From Himantopus leucocephalus (taxonomy: Eukaryota > Chordata > Aves > Charadriiformes > Recurvirostridae): a DNA stretch of 64,000 nt. A model generated the notes under the pieces. That model did not search any database. It worked only from the letters and a program-made list of their open reading frames with translations, and was not told where the DNA came from. The number at the start of each line of letters is the position of its first letter. Within the stretch, counting starts at the first letter, position 1. Location: the NCBI GenBank assembly GCA_003993805.1, contig RSEF01000001.1, forward strand, positions 62,783,147 to 62,847,146. The letters run 5' to 3'. Shown here one piece after another: positions 43,441 through 55,010 of this stretch. Made by a program: the position numbers and the translations under genes.

Positions 43441-44176
43441 GATTCAGAAAAAGGAGAAGGAGGGGAAAAAAAGCAGTTACAGTATTTGAAATGTAAAGTA
43501 TTAAGTGAGGCTTTCATGTTAACAATATCCTTTCTTCGCTTTCCCCTTAGCTGTGAAGAATTTTTATAAGGAAACCCCTATTTGACAGTGCAAAAAATGC
43601 TAATGACTATCCTTTCTTTAGGGGGAAAAGAGAAGTTAGTTGAAATAGGTGGGAAACTGCAGTTGTTGCTAAAGGCTTGCAGGGGAGAGAGAAGAATAGC
43701 AATGCAAGACAATGCTTCTGTCGCTGGTGCCAACTCCTCTTAACAACTCTGCTCCCGAAGAAAAACAGATTTCTAAGCCACTGTGGGATTTACCCAACTC
43801 GTACCCAGATTGCAGCCTTCAGCTCTCTCCCCAGGCCTCTTGCTAAAGATGCAGCCTTCAAAAGATGAGCAGTTTATTAAACAGAAGCTAAAAAGTGAGA
43901 AATAGGAACAAGAAGAAAGGAGATTGGAAGGAAAGAAACCATCAGGTGGGGCCTTGGAGGACAGCAGGGGAATTTCAGCTGTCCATTGAAAGGGCTGTTT
44001 GGGAGCTTCCCAGCAATAGTGGGAAAGGGGGTTTTGCCTGGACCGCCAGCTCTGGATGTTTTTGTGATCAGGGCAATTATAGCTCACAAGTGCCAGAGGG
44101 GATGCCAGCCTGTGAGTCAGAGTTCACCTTGGAAGAGGTGAGATCAGGTTGGTTGGCCCCAAGCCTCTTCTTTTTC

Positions 44177-44213
44177 TTTTTTTTTTTTTTTTTTAAACTA
44201 TATATATATATAT
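44177..44213. repeat. T18 run and (TA)n microsatellite
   Basis: Eighteen Ts, then AAAC, then about seven TA units. Simple sequence only. Confidence 0.9.
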
Positions 44214-46413
44214 TTAATAACACTCCAGAGAAGTCAATGTGTTTTCATCTGACAGGTATACTTAATTCCTTACAGCACATTTGGCCTTTTAATTTCGAGG
44301 CTTCCTCTGCCCTTTTTTACAATACAGGCTCTTCAGACAGTCCAGGGGTGGGATCAGCAGCCCTTTTCCTTCCTTTATTTAATTTCTTTTATCTTCAGTC
44401 CCTGAAAAACCCTACAACACAGCTGGCTTGCCCTTTTGCACCACTGGCCACCAGGGATCTACACACCTGAGCACACTTCTGGGGTGGATGCAAAGATGAA
44501 GGGGGGTGTCTGACTCCTCCATTTGGTAACTGCATGAGCACAGAGAGGCATGGACCATCATTATGTTCTTCGTGTAGGTATGGGATTTCATACTAACTGG
44601 GACTTTCTTCTGTCCCAAGTACCGCTGGGCTTATGGGTCCACTGAAGAGGATGCGTTACCATAGACATAAGCAAGGCCAGGAAGAAGAGCAGCATCACGA
44701 ATGTACAAATAACCGTGTCTGTTCTCACCAGCTGATGCAGGAATTTTTCCTCTAGACTTTCTGCCCCATTACCTGAGAGGTTAAAGGAGTGCAGGGCTGA
44801 GCTGTTGTTGCTCAGCTGGCATCGTCTCTTTAAGGCTATTCCTTGACAGCCTGAGATTTTTGTCGCTCCCTGTTTGATCCAGCTTGGACTCCAAGAAAGC
44901 TGGGAACTCATCTCTCGCCCTGTTTGAACTGTATGTGATTAATTACAGACCCCGAGAATGGGCTCCTTGCCTATCTCTCGTGTTTAAATTGCCTTCCAGG
45001 ATTTTGCAAGGCTAAGGAGCCTCTGCAGATGTTACATCTGACTGTGCCTCGGTCAAGCCTCCCTTGGGTTTGCTGGGAGCTGCATCTGATTCATAGTGAT
45101 CTTTGAGAATAAATTAAACTGAGTGCTTTGCACATGGATTTGCTGGCCCTGGCACTTCTGCTGCTGCTTGAGAAGAAGACAGTGTTGATTTTAGTAATAT
45201 AAGAAAAAGTGCAACTAAACAGGGCAATTGGATAGGGAGAGATGCAGCTATTCTGAACCCCTGCTTTCCCCATCCCACCCCTAGAAGTGGGGCACAGACA
45301 GAATGTGCAGCTGGTGCCTTTGGCCACAGTGTATCAGGTGGAGGATATGCCATGAAATATCCAGCATTTGCACTGACAGAGAATCCAGCATCCCCCGTTG
45401 TGAGGCAAGGCCAGTTTGTGCTTGGTGCTGGAGAGAGAAAAATGGTACCTATGCCGAAGCACTTAGAAGCAGAGACAGGGTGGGAATGAGGGGAGGGCTT
45501 ACAGGATGAATGGGACAGTATTGTCACATCTATGGAGTGGGAACAAGATGGTCTTTGGGACAGTGAGGGGAAGAGTTCTGCAGCAAAGATTCCTCTCCAC
45601 CCAGAAATACCATGAAGCAACAGATCTGAAGGATGGCTGATATAAGCACATGTGTGAGGGATGAAAAAAGTGGTTTGGATAAGAGAAAGAACCAGAACAG
45701 AATCTACATCTTCATGGCTGTGTTGGCAACTGATGAATGCTGGCCTGAGGACTGCTACCTTGGTGCTTACAGATTCAACAGAAAGAGGGGAAAGCTGGAA
45801 AGAAAAAGGCAAGGACTGTCTTCCCCTACCCACACACTCAACACTTGCCTGTGGCTTCTTGCTCATGGCTACCCCAGTAGCCCAGCAGAAGATGTGGGGC
45901 TTGGAAAGAGCCTTGACCTCTACTCTGTGCTCTGTGTATTCTGCCTTGTGAGATCACACATAACTCGGCTTTCATGAACACTCAGAGAAGCAACAGACTG
46001 CGGCAATCAGCAGGATGGATGTGCTAAAAAGACTCTGCCCCTTCCTCCCTGCCCCACCTTCCCCACATCACCATCAGCTTTGGCTGGAGCGAGACTAACT
46101 GCAGAAGCTGGCCAAGCTCTCTGCTTGTGGTGGTGTTTCTTCTAGTGTGCAGGGCAGACCACTCATCTCCGGGCTCTCAGACAGGCCTCTTTCCCAAAGG
46201 CATTGCGTGGGGTGCAGACAGACAAGGTCTCAGTGCAGCTGGTAGGGAAAGCGGGGGCCCTCCATACCCCCCTCCCTTTCCCCCAGCATTCAGCTAGTGT
46301 TGGACGGTGTCTGTTTTTAGAAAAAGTCACAGAATCAACAGCTGAGCTGATTTTCCAAAGGGACATATAAAACAAACAGCCTGCCATCTGGTCTATTGTC
46401 CTGGAATAGCGGA

Positions 46414-46606
46414 TTGGAGGGTGGGGGAGAGGGAAGGAGGAGAATGAGGGGAATGAGAAATGGAGGCAGGGGAAGAGGGTGGGAAGGAGGGGGAGTGGAA
46501 GAGAGGAAAAGGCAGAAAGGGGAGGCAGGGAGGTCATGGCGGGGAGAGGAGGGTGAAGGTGGAGGCTGAGGGGAGAAAGACAGAGAAGAAGGTAAAGAAA
46601 AAGGGG
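46414..46606. repeat. G/A-rich low-complexity tract
   Basis: Nearly 190 bp of GGAGG/GGGAA/AGAGG words with very few pyrimidines on the + strand. It gives long Ser/Pro/Leu-rich chance frames on the minus strand. Confidence 0.85.
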
Positions 46607-46884
46607 AGCTGTGTAAAAGTGGGGATGTGGTGAGGGGAGAAGACCAGGAGACAGGCACAGGGGCAAGCAGGGCTTGCTTGGGATCACCCTGGCTGGATCC
46701 CCATCAGCACTGCATGTCACAGGGGCAGGCACTTCCAGTGCCTTTCTTCCTTGCTGAGACGGAGCCTGACTGCAAAAGAAACAAACTGAATTTAGTGGCC
46801 TGGATAATCACCCCTTCCACCTACCCAGCCCTGCCTGCTTGCCTGCCGTACCGCCTCCCTCCCCCCTCCTGCCCCCCCACGCTG

Positions 46885-47045
46885 GCTTTTATTGAGTGCC
46901 GCAGGGCAGGGATTGAACTCCACGTTTGGCAGCAGAATAAATAACAGCAACATTGGCCTCTCCAGCCCGGGAGGGAGGAGGGCTGGTTTTAATCAAAGGT
47001 AAATAACAGTCGGTATTCTCTGACCCTTAATCCAATTTCCTAGAA
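46885..47045. promoter_or_regulatory. Candidate regulatory element
   Basis: Non-repetitive block with two AATAAATAACAG/GTAAATAACAG words (forkhead-like), an ATCAAAGG (TCF/LEF-like) and CCTTAATCCAATT (homeobox-like). Motif content only; conservation untested. Confidence 0.25.
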
Positions 47046-47423
47046 CTGGAGAATAATGTTCCAACTTGGACACGTGGCGCTGGCCCACAGGAGAGGGATG
47101 TCTACTCAGCCAGCCAGCTGCTGGGCACAGCACAGCCAAAGAGAGCAGAACTGGGGGAGATGCCACAAGTCAGGTAGTTCATCCTGGCTGGCCTGGCCTC
47201 TTCTGACTCTTCCTCGTGCATTTTCCTTGCTTCAGTCATCCCAAAATATGGGGCTGGTAAGCTGGCAGGCAGCACATCCCATGAAATGTGGACCCAGTTG
47301 ATTAAAGTCTCCCTGATTTGCTCTGTTGACAAGAGAGTTGGGGCCCAGCTGCTGCCCCATATCTGCATCCCTGATGGGCATTTTGTCTTCCATGGTGACC
47401 TGGAGAATGGTGATTATGAAGCT

Positions 47424-47690
47424 TGAAAGAGGGTAGATTTAGACTAGCTATAAGGAAGAAATTCTTCACTATGAGGGTGGTGAGGCACTGGAACAGGTTT
47501 CCCAGAGAAGTTGTGGGTGCCCCATCCCTGGAGGTGTTCAAGGCCAGGTTGGATGGGGCTTTGACCAATCTGGTCTAGTGGAAGGTGTCCCTGCCCAGGG
47601 CAGGGGGGTTGGAACTAGATGATCTTCAAGGTCCCTTCCAACCTAAACCACTCTATGATTCTATGAGTCTGTGAGTCTATGATTCTATGA
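47424..47690 (+). mobile_element. CR1 LINE 3' fragment, sense on + strand
   Basis: Runs from 'AGAGGGTAGATTTAGACTAG', 'CACTGGAACAGGTTTCCCAG', 'CCCTGGAGGTGTTCAAGGCC' to 'AGGTCCCTTCCAACCTAAAC', ending in several ATTCTATGA/GTCTATGA octamers. Typical 5'-truncated avian CR1 with its octamer 3' tail. Confidence 0.95.
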
Positions 47691-47861
47691 AGTCGTGCTT
47701 GCTCTTATATGGTTGTGGCAGGAATCACCATGGGTTTCTGCTACATGTCAAGCGTGAACAAGATTCCAGTGTTGGAGATAAATGTTTGTGCTGTTACTAC
47801 TCTGGTAACACAAGGGTCTGTGTGATTGGGCAGTTTGTCCTCTGACCTGGTCACATATTAG

Positions 47862-48005
47862 AATCACAGAGAGTTAAGGACATGGTGTTATTGAGCTATC
47901 AGGAGGTTATCTAGTTCTGCAGCAGAGCCAGCCACCTTACACCCCTTCTGTCAGACGTTTTTCCAACCAACTCTTAAAACATATTGTTCTGGTCCAGACT
48001 ATTGG
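47862..48005 (-). mobile_element. Possible old CR1 remnant
   Basis: Starts AGAATCACAGAGAGTTAAGGACATG and later has TTATCTAGTTCTGC and TTTTTCCAACCAACTCTTAAAAC, resembling an old CR1 3' region in minus orientation. Too diverged to be sure. Confidence 0.4.
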
Positions 48006-49110
48006 CATCAGATTGGAAAACCCAGTTGCTGGTAATAAAGCACTGGTACCAGATTGATCTCTGAAAGACAGGTTTGTTCTGCAACTCTGTGCTAGCACCG
48101 ATTTGTAGCTGCTCATGGAGCAACTCTGTCAGGCTCTTGGCTTGCAGGCTCTAGGGCACTGCTTTCTCCTCTGCAGGACAGATGATTTGCAATTCCCTGG
48201 AACAAAGACGGCCTGGTGAGGTCAGGACATGTTTGGAAAGAGGCAGAGACACATACTAGAGCTGAGGACAGAGGAGGCCAGCTCCTTTTCAGCCCTTTCA
48301 TCTTGCAAAATCCTGGCAGTCCGCAGTAGAGACTTGAACTGCTGTGGAGACAGAGCACCTCTACACCCTGTGGGTGGACCATGGTTTTAAGACCACTTTT
48401 CAGACTAAACCTTTTGTAAGCCTCAAGGCCATGGAGAGAAATTTTTTCAACAAAAGCTCCCTGGTGGTGAATGTGGCCCAACACACACAGCACTTGTGTG
48501 ACTGCCAATTCCTGGTCATACAATCTGGACAGACCAAGCGCAGGTGGGAAAGACGGGGCCATCCTCCCATCTCAGTCTCTGTTTTTCCACTGTGGATGCT
48601 GAGAGCCTGGGATCCAGCAGCAGTGGGGACAGAGTGCACCCAGAAACATCCAGGGCAACACAGGCTAGAAGTACTGAGAGCCTAGCTAGAGGAGGAGTGA
48701 GGTCTGTCCCACACAGAGAGGCTAAAAGGGTGGCTGATCCTTCCAATGACCTGTCCAGACAGGTCAGAAATGCGGCTCTGGAGATGCCTTATGTTCATTC
48801 AGCTCCCCAGTCATGGGTACACACTTCACTGCCAGTCATCCGTTCCTGCCCTTAGAGAGTCCAGCGCTGCTGCTGAAATCATTGGCGGGAGAGAGGACGG
48901 GGAAAAATATCTTTTACATCTAGCTGATCATGTGTTTCTTTTCCCCTTGCTCAGCTCACTCCAGGAAGCACGCTGCTTTTGTAACTGTTCGAAGTCCCCG
49001 GGATGGCCCCTGCCCTCTGCACCGGGAAGGGGCAGGAGGAGGAGAGGGGCTGTGGGGCCGGGAGGCGGCAGGCTCTGGTCAGCACCCTGGACAGGGACGG
49101 ACCCGCCGCG
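48006..49110. other. Intergenic, nothing recognised
   Basis: No exon, repeat family or regulatory cluster that I can support. GC content rises toward 49,000-49,110. Confidence 0.5.
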
Positions 49111-49319
49111 CCCCTGCCCTGCCTTGCCTGGCCCTGCCTTGCCTTTCTTTGCTTCCTTCCACCTTTCTTTGCTTCCCTCTGCCTTTCTTTACCTTCCCCT
49201 GCCTTTCTTTGCCTTCCCCTCCCTTGCCTTGCCTTCTCCTTCCTTTGCCTCGTCTTGTCTTCCTTTGTCTTGCCTTCTCTTTCCTTCCCTTGCCTTGCCT
49301 TCCCCTTGTCTTTGTCCAG
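49111..49319. repeat. CCTTGC/CTTT pyrimidine-rich repeat
   Basis: A degenerate tandem array of CCTTGCCTTTCTTTG-like units, about 200 bp and almost purine-free apart from the recurring G. The minus strand gives Lys/Gly/Glu/Arg-rich chance frames that should not be called proteins. Confidence 0.9.
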
Positions 49320-52300
49320 GCTGGCGGGCAGCCTGCTGGTATGGCATGACCCTGCTGTGGCCTGCAACCTGCACCAGACCTTTTTTTGCTCTTGCTTAAG
49401 AACAAATACACAGTGCTATGGCTCTGTACGCAGCTGCTCTGGAGCTGTGGCTTAGATCTGGGTTATTTTTTGCAGATAAATCCTCTTTTCTATCAGATTT
49501 GACATCAGGCAATCCCTCCAGGTCCCTCCCTTCCTCGCTGTCTGACTTCCCCCTTCTCTTCCCTGCCCTGTGTTCTCTTTCCTTGCATCTGTGCCCTTCC
49601 CTCTATATGCCTCCCTCCCCTTTTCTTTCCCTATAGCCAGCTCTCTGTGAACATCATTTCGTCTGCTCGCTTCCTGCTGCTCTGCATCTCCACATTGCTC
49701 TTCATGTCTCCGCTGCCCTCAAATGTATGTATCTTACTGCTTTCCTTTCTGTGTCTCTTTTTTTTTCACTCCCTCTCCTGGTTGTTTCTCTGTGGTCATT
49801 TCCACAGTGCTGTGAGTTTATCAGAGACCCCTCTCTGCCCTGGAGTTCTGCATGTTGAGATCAGGTGCAAAATACCTAGTAGGTGCTTTTTTTGGGGGAC
49901 CCCGCTACAGCTGATGGAGCTTGGCATCCTCTGCACGGTTCTTAACCATTTCACACTCTGTCCCTTGCCTTCCAGCTGATCTGAGGAGGAAATTCCAGGG
50001 TGGTGGAAGCAGAAAGCAATCACAGAGAAGGAATTAAAGCTACAGACAGCCTGGGAGAGAGTTCACTGGCTGATGGATGGATGGATTGGGTAGGGCTCTG
50101 GTAAAAAAAAAATAAAATTCCCGTATCTCAGAAGAATTCAGGTCTTTGTTTCCCTCATAGTCTGTACCCACACAGAACAACCAGCCTAGGAATGGGGCAG
50201 AAGGCCATACACACCTGGAGGGAAAGAGAAGGCTTGCAGAGGGTTGTAGTCAGGGCTCGTTCTGGGAATCCAGTGCGGATTTCTACCTTTCTGCTCTTCT
50301 CCTCAGACTCCAGTCCGGATGGCACAGGAATCATCCCTGGCTTCCACTTGGGAGCCTTGCAAACCCTAAGATGTCCCTGAAGCAGGTCCTCAACACTGCT
50401 GCAGGACACCAGTAATGTGCATTGACTTATTTGGTAGGAGCTGATGCCTAGCAGGCAAGAAAACAGGCTGGGGGCTTTGGTGCTACTTGGAAGTGATGCA
50501 GTTTGGGATAATGGGATCTCAATTTCAGTCTCAGAAAATAATTTTCATTTACAGGAGCCCAGGGAACTCCCAGCCTGACATCACTTTGGTTAGAATTTAG
50601 CCAGGGGACCATGGAGAATGGGATCCATGCCAACACCTTAGGCATCTGGATTTGAGTAGTGAGAAGAAAGGAAGGAGGTCTTGGCTGCCTTTCACTTTTT
50701 TTTTTTTTGGTGTCTTTTAAAATGGTGGCAGTGACAGGCCCCTCAGCAGGTAAATGGATAGCAGCAGTTGGGGATTGAGTAGACGGGTCTGGAAAAATAG
50801 CAGTTGTGTTCCACCTTGCTTGCCTGCATGCTCAACAAGCCACAGCACGACATCCAGAAGAGCTCACAAACTGTTTGGAAGAGGCAATGGATTTTCTGTC
50901 AAGCTGGAGTTGTCCTCTGTAAAGTGACATTTACATTTTTACTAGACAAAGTTTTTCTGGCCTGCGATTTTTTCCAGCACTTTGGGTTAATAGGAGCAGA
51001 GGCTGGCTCCGCATTGTCTGTGGCTCGACATTTAGAGGACTGTCAGAGAGGGAGAGAGGGCAGTAGTTTCAGCAGTGTCTAATGAAAAGCTGAGGGAAAG
51101 GAAAGTAAAGTTTTGCTCCATCTTTGACACTATTAGTTTACTTTTTACGTTACTCTAACCAAGGCCAAGGAAGAATGATACCCACTCATAGCTCCCTCCC
51201 TGGCAGAGAGCTGCCATGCATGGCATTTCAAGACCACAAGCAGTCCTAGTGAGGGTGGCTATGCTATGTTAGTCCCACGCTGAAGTCTCTTGATGGACTG
51301 CATATCCAAGCAATTTCAGTGTCTTCTTCCAGTGCAGGACGCAGCACTGTTCCACTCGCTGAGGCTGCAGGATACCTTTGTTTGCTCCTTTAAAAACAAA
51401 CTCCTTCCCCTGCATATGTTTTGGTTTTTTTTTTTTTTTTCTGTCACTGTTTTGTAATATTTACAAAAGGCAGTTCCTGATGGAAGTGCTCGCAGGGCTC
51501 AGCTGCCTACCCATCTAACCATGACATGTGGGAGGAAGTTTCTCCTCAGGGACTCTCCTCCAGGACTCATCTGGGACTCTTCTCTGCTCCATCAGCACCC
51601 CCTGGTACTGGCGTGTCCAGCACCTCACTGCATCTCTCCCTTATAAGCCCCCAAATACTTCAACACAGCACTCCAGTCTCAAACCCAAGACATCTCCCTG
51701 GATAATCCACTTTCCATTACCTCTTTCCAACTAAAAATTGCCCTGAACAGTAACCAGACCTGGTATTCAGCATTTCTGCAGCACTTGGGCTTGGAAGAAG
51801 CTCGAAGAGAGCACTGCTAATTAGCTCACATCTTATCTGTCAGGTCAGTGTTATCCCTGCTTGAACGACTTAGATACCAAAGCACAAAGTGACCAGCTCC
51901 ACAGAGGGACCTGAACTCCTCAGATTACAATCTCGCTTTCTCCTTCCCTCCTCTGCTGATAGCAATAGAAGGTCACCTCTGTAGTTCTGGAGCCCAGAGA
52001 CAGTGTGTCGGGTTTTCTGCTCTTGTAAATCAGTGTAGATCCATACGGATTTCAGACCCTCACTCTGCATGCACAGTCTTGGTAGATTTCTTAGCGCAAC
52101 CTGGGAAGCTACTGGCAGGTCTGAACCCCGGTGTCCTTGGTCCAGGCAGAATGATCCCAGCTTTCCCTGCTGGCTTTGCCATGGCAGATTGGGATAGTCA
52201 AAACACAGGGAGCTCTGGAGGAAAATTCAGGATGAAGAATGAAGGCGAGCACATCCAAGTGTGACGGAGGCTCCCAGCTGCCCAGAGCAGGTGAATGGCC

Positions 52301-52323
52301 AGGATGTTTTGCCCCAGCTCTGT
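49320..52323. other. Intergenic, nothing recognised
   Basis: Contains T-runs near 50696-50708 and 51425-51440 and a short (GGAT)n near 50073-50086. No exon recognised on either strand. Confidence 0.5.
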
Positions 52324-52470
52324 GGAATCATAGAATCATGGAATCATAGAATCATGGAATAATTTAGGTTGGAAAAGACCTTTAAGATCATCGAGTCCAA
52401 CTGTTAACCTAACACTGCCAAGTCCACCACTAAACCACGTCCCTAAGCACCACTCATTCAAAGTGGCCGG
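52324..52470 (-). mobile_element. CR1 LINE 3' fragment (second subfamily type)
   Basis: Begins with four ATCATAGA/ATCATGGA octamers, then 'AATTTAGGTTGGAAAAGACC', 'TTTAAGATCATCGAGTCCAA' and 'CACTGCCAAGTCCACCACTA'. The GGAAAAGACC and GTTAACCTAACACTGCC forms mark a CR1 subfamily different from the copies at 15366 and 47424. Confidence 0.93.
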
Positions 52471-54690
52471 ACCACCCTCTTCTATCACAGGGTCAGCCAT
52501 CTAAATGGCACCAAGCCTCAAGGGAGAGACTGTGCTCCTCCTTGGCCCCTTTCACCACACCTCTGGTTTTCTTGCCTCTTGGAGCAAAGGAGCAGGGGAT
52601 GGACTTTTCCTCCTATGGAATTGGGAACATATCCAAAAGCCCCTGGGACTCCCTGCCACGTCTCCGCAGCAACACTCGGCAAGCGTGAGAGCGGTGCCTG
52701 TACCACACACCCACCCACATACGCAGAGCCAAACGCTGACTTACAATCGTTTCTGTCCCACCTTCCGCATCGTGCTCCTCTAGGACTGTGACCCGGCACT
52801 GACAGCACTTCACACTGCTTGTGGGCTGGCTCGTATTGCTGTTGGAGCGGTGCCCACCGTGGCGGGGTGTCAGGGACTGGCGGGGTCAAGCGGACACCCA
52901 ACATTCCAGGGGTACAGGGGGTGTGCAAGGCTTGGACAGTCCAAATAGTCCAGAAATGGGGCCAGCAGAGGGCACTCCGATACCACTGCTCACCCACCGG
53001 ACCGAGCCCTCAGACGGGGAACGGGGCCACCCCCAAAGCCCTACAGCCCTCCTCGGCTTTGCCCTGGGTATAGGAGGCAACGGGGATGAAGGGCAGCAGC
53101 CTGCAGGCCTACTTTCTTCACTGCGGGAAGGGGGAGGAGAAAATGGGTGAGGAGGTTGCAAGAGCAAGATGTCCCAGGAACATCCCTGCTACCCATGTCT
53201 GCCTCCATCAGCTCACACCAGTCCTACAGCTGGAACACGGAGGGTGGATGAAGTGTGTACAGCTCTGGGTTTTCTCCTCTGAGATGACGGATACAGCGTG
53301 GCTCCAGCACAGGGCAGCTGAGGGAAAGTTCTGCCTTTCACTCCCTGGAAGGACTGCTGAGCCTCAGGCTCAATAACTGTGTGCCCATTGATCCCCGGCA
53401 CCTGGGGACTGTCCCTCCTTCCCCAGCTGCCTATCCTAGTGGTGTCCATGTCCCTCGGATAGACCAGCTCTGGGCATGTCCCAACCATCCCCACCTTGCA
53501 GAACAGCCTGCATGAGTGTCACCAGGACTGACTTGCAGGTGGAAGACGGTTGAGGCTGGTCCCTTAGCAGAGGAGAGGACTGCCCTTAATGGAGAGGGCA
53601 GCAGCCATTTCAGCACTGCTGCTCATGGCATGGGGGGGGGTCATGGCAATGGAGAGGAGCCTGGTGAAGCCTTGACTGGTTGAGATATCCTTGTGAGAGG
53701 AGCCTGGCAGTGGAATCTTCTGGAGAAGACTTTTGCGCAGGCCACAGTGCAGCAAAACCTTTCAGGAGACTTGCTGGCAAACCTCGCAGGAAGCCAAGGA
53801 TCGCTGCCGTGAGCCCTCTCCTGCCTCCTTCACACCTGTAGGCTCTTTGTGAACTGCTCGAGGAGTGCTGCACGCCGGCGCAGGAGGGATCGCTAGTGCT
53901 GCGCTCACAGCAAAAGGGAGCAGCACGATGCCTCACAGACATCGCTGGGCTGCAGCCACAAAATCAGAGGTGCCTGAACTGGCCTGCCTGATTCTGCTTG
54001 AGCTCTGGACACCTTCCCCATCATAAAGTAGCATGACAGCTGCATGGGAAACCGGGATTCCCTGGAGGTCCTGGGGAGGGGGGGTCTCCTGGCTCCTCTG
54101 CAGAGACGGCAGGAACAGAGCACCTTCCTACGTGCTCTGAGAGCCTGAGCGCCTTGCGGTTTTGCTGCAATAAATCTGGAGCAGCTATAAATCTGGAGCA
54201 GCTGGCTTAAGTTCCTCCAGGGTTCAGAAGAAAACACATCCAGCCTGATGTGTTTTGTTTGCCCACTCACTGTGTTTCTAATTGGAATGTTTGTAGCTTG
54301 GGAAATTGCTTCTTAGACTACAGTACCCACAGTCCTTCGCTGGCAGCTCGGCACAGCCTGTTAAGGCAAAGCAAAACCCAGACCTCTGAACCAGGTCTTT
54401 CCTTACCTGACCCGTGCAGGCAGCTGGAGGGCTTCAGTCAAGCCTGGCCTACCAGCAGGTGCATTTACTTGGTCCATTGAAGAAAAGACTGGTGAGATCA
54501 GTGAGTGAGAAATGTGGCTGTGCTTCCTTATCCTCCCCCGGAGGCCATTTCCAGACCCTGGTCCTCGCAAGCAGGGTCTCCTGAGTCTATTTTTCTCCCA
54601 TTCCTGCAGAACCCCATCCAGAACTTTTTCTAAATGAACCCTGAAGTCCAGTTTGGGAGAGATCACAAGGCAGAAACAACAAGCATAATG
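52471..54690. other. Intergenic, nothing recognised
   Basis: A moderately GC-rich stretch. A direct repeat of TAAATCTGGAGCAGCT occurs twice near 54171-54203. No exon recognised. Confidence 0.5.
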
Positions 54691-55010
54691 AACCATATTT
54701 AAAATGATATTTTTTCTGCCTTTGGAGTTTGGTTAATTTATAATCTATAAAAGTCTCCGCATAATTGTGTCTTGATTAAAATGGTATAATTAGGCGCTCT
54801 GGATCTCTCTCCCCTTTCCCTAAGATTATTTCTGTCTAATTGCTTTAATCTGTGTTTTCATGCACCCACTAGAAAATCAAAGCATGCTCCCATGAGGACG
54901 CGGGTGAGAGTGAATAAAGCTGACGACTCATTAAGTGCAGCAGAGAGAGGAAACTGCATCTAAATCACCACTACATTAACGAGGTAAAATAAAAAATCGA
55001 AACGAATAAA
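54690..55010. promoter_or_regulatory. AT-rich candidate enhancer block
   Basis: About 300 bp of non-repetitive AT-rich sequence in a GC-rich region, with many homeobox-core words (GTTAATTTA, ATAATTAGG, CTAATTGC, CATTAACGA) and GATTAAAATGG. This is the texture of deeply conserved non-coding elements near developmental genes, but conservation could not be tested here. Confidence 0.35.

Larger units (their letters stand above)
43441..47420. other. Intergenic, no gene recognised
   Basis: Holds a T-run followed by (TA)n at 44177-44213, a purine-rich tract at 46414-46606 and a candidate regulatory block at 46885-47045. No exon recognised. Confidence 0.55.

Noticed and set aside
46163..46732. Pro/Leu/Ser-rich minus-strand frames
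   Set aside because: Translation of the purine-rich low-complexity tract.
48951..49411. Lys/Gly/Glu/Arg-rich minus-strand frames and Leu/Pro/Phe-rich plus frames
   Set aside because: Translation of the CCTTGC/CTTT simple repeat; readable in several frames at once, which a real protein would not be.
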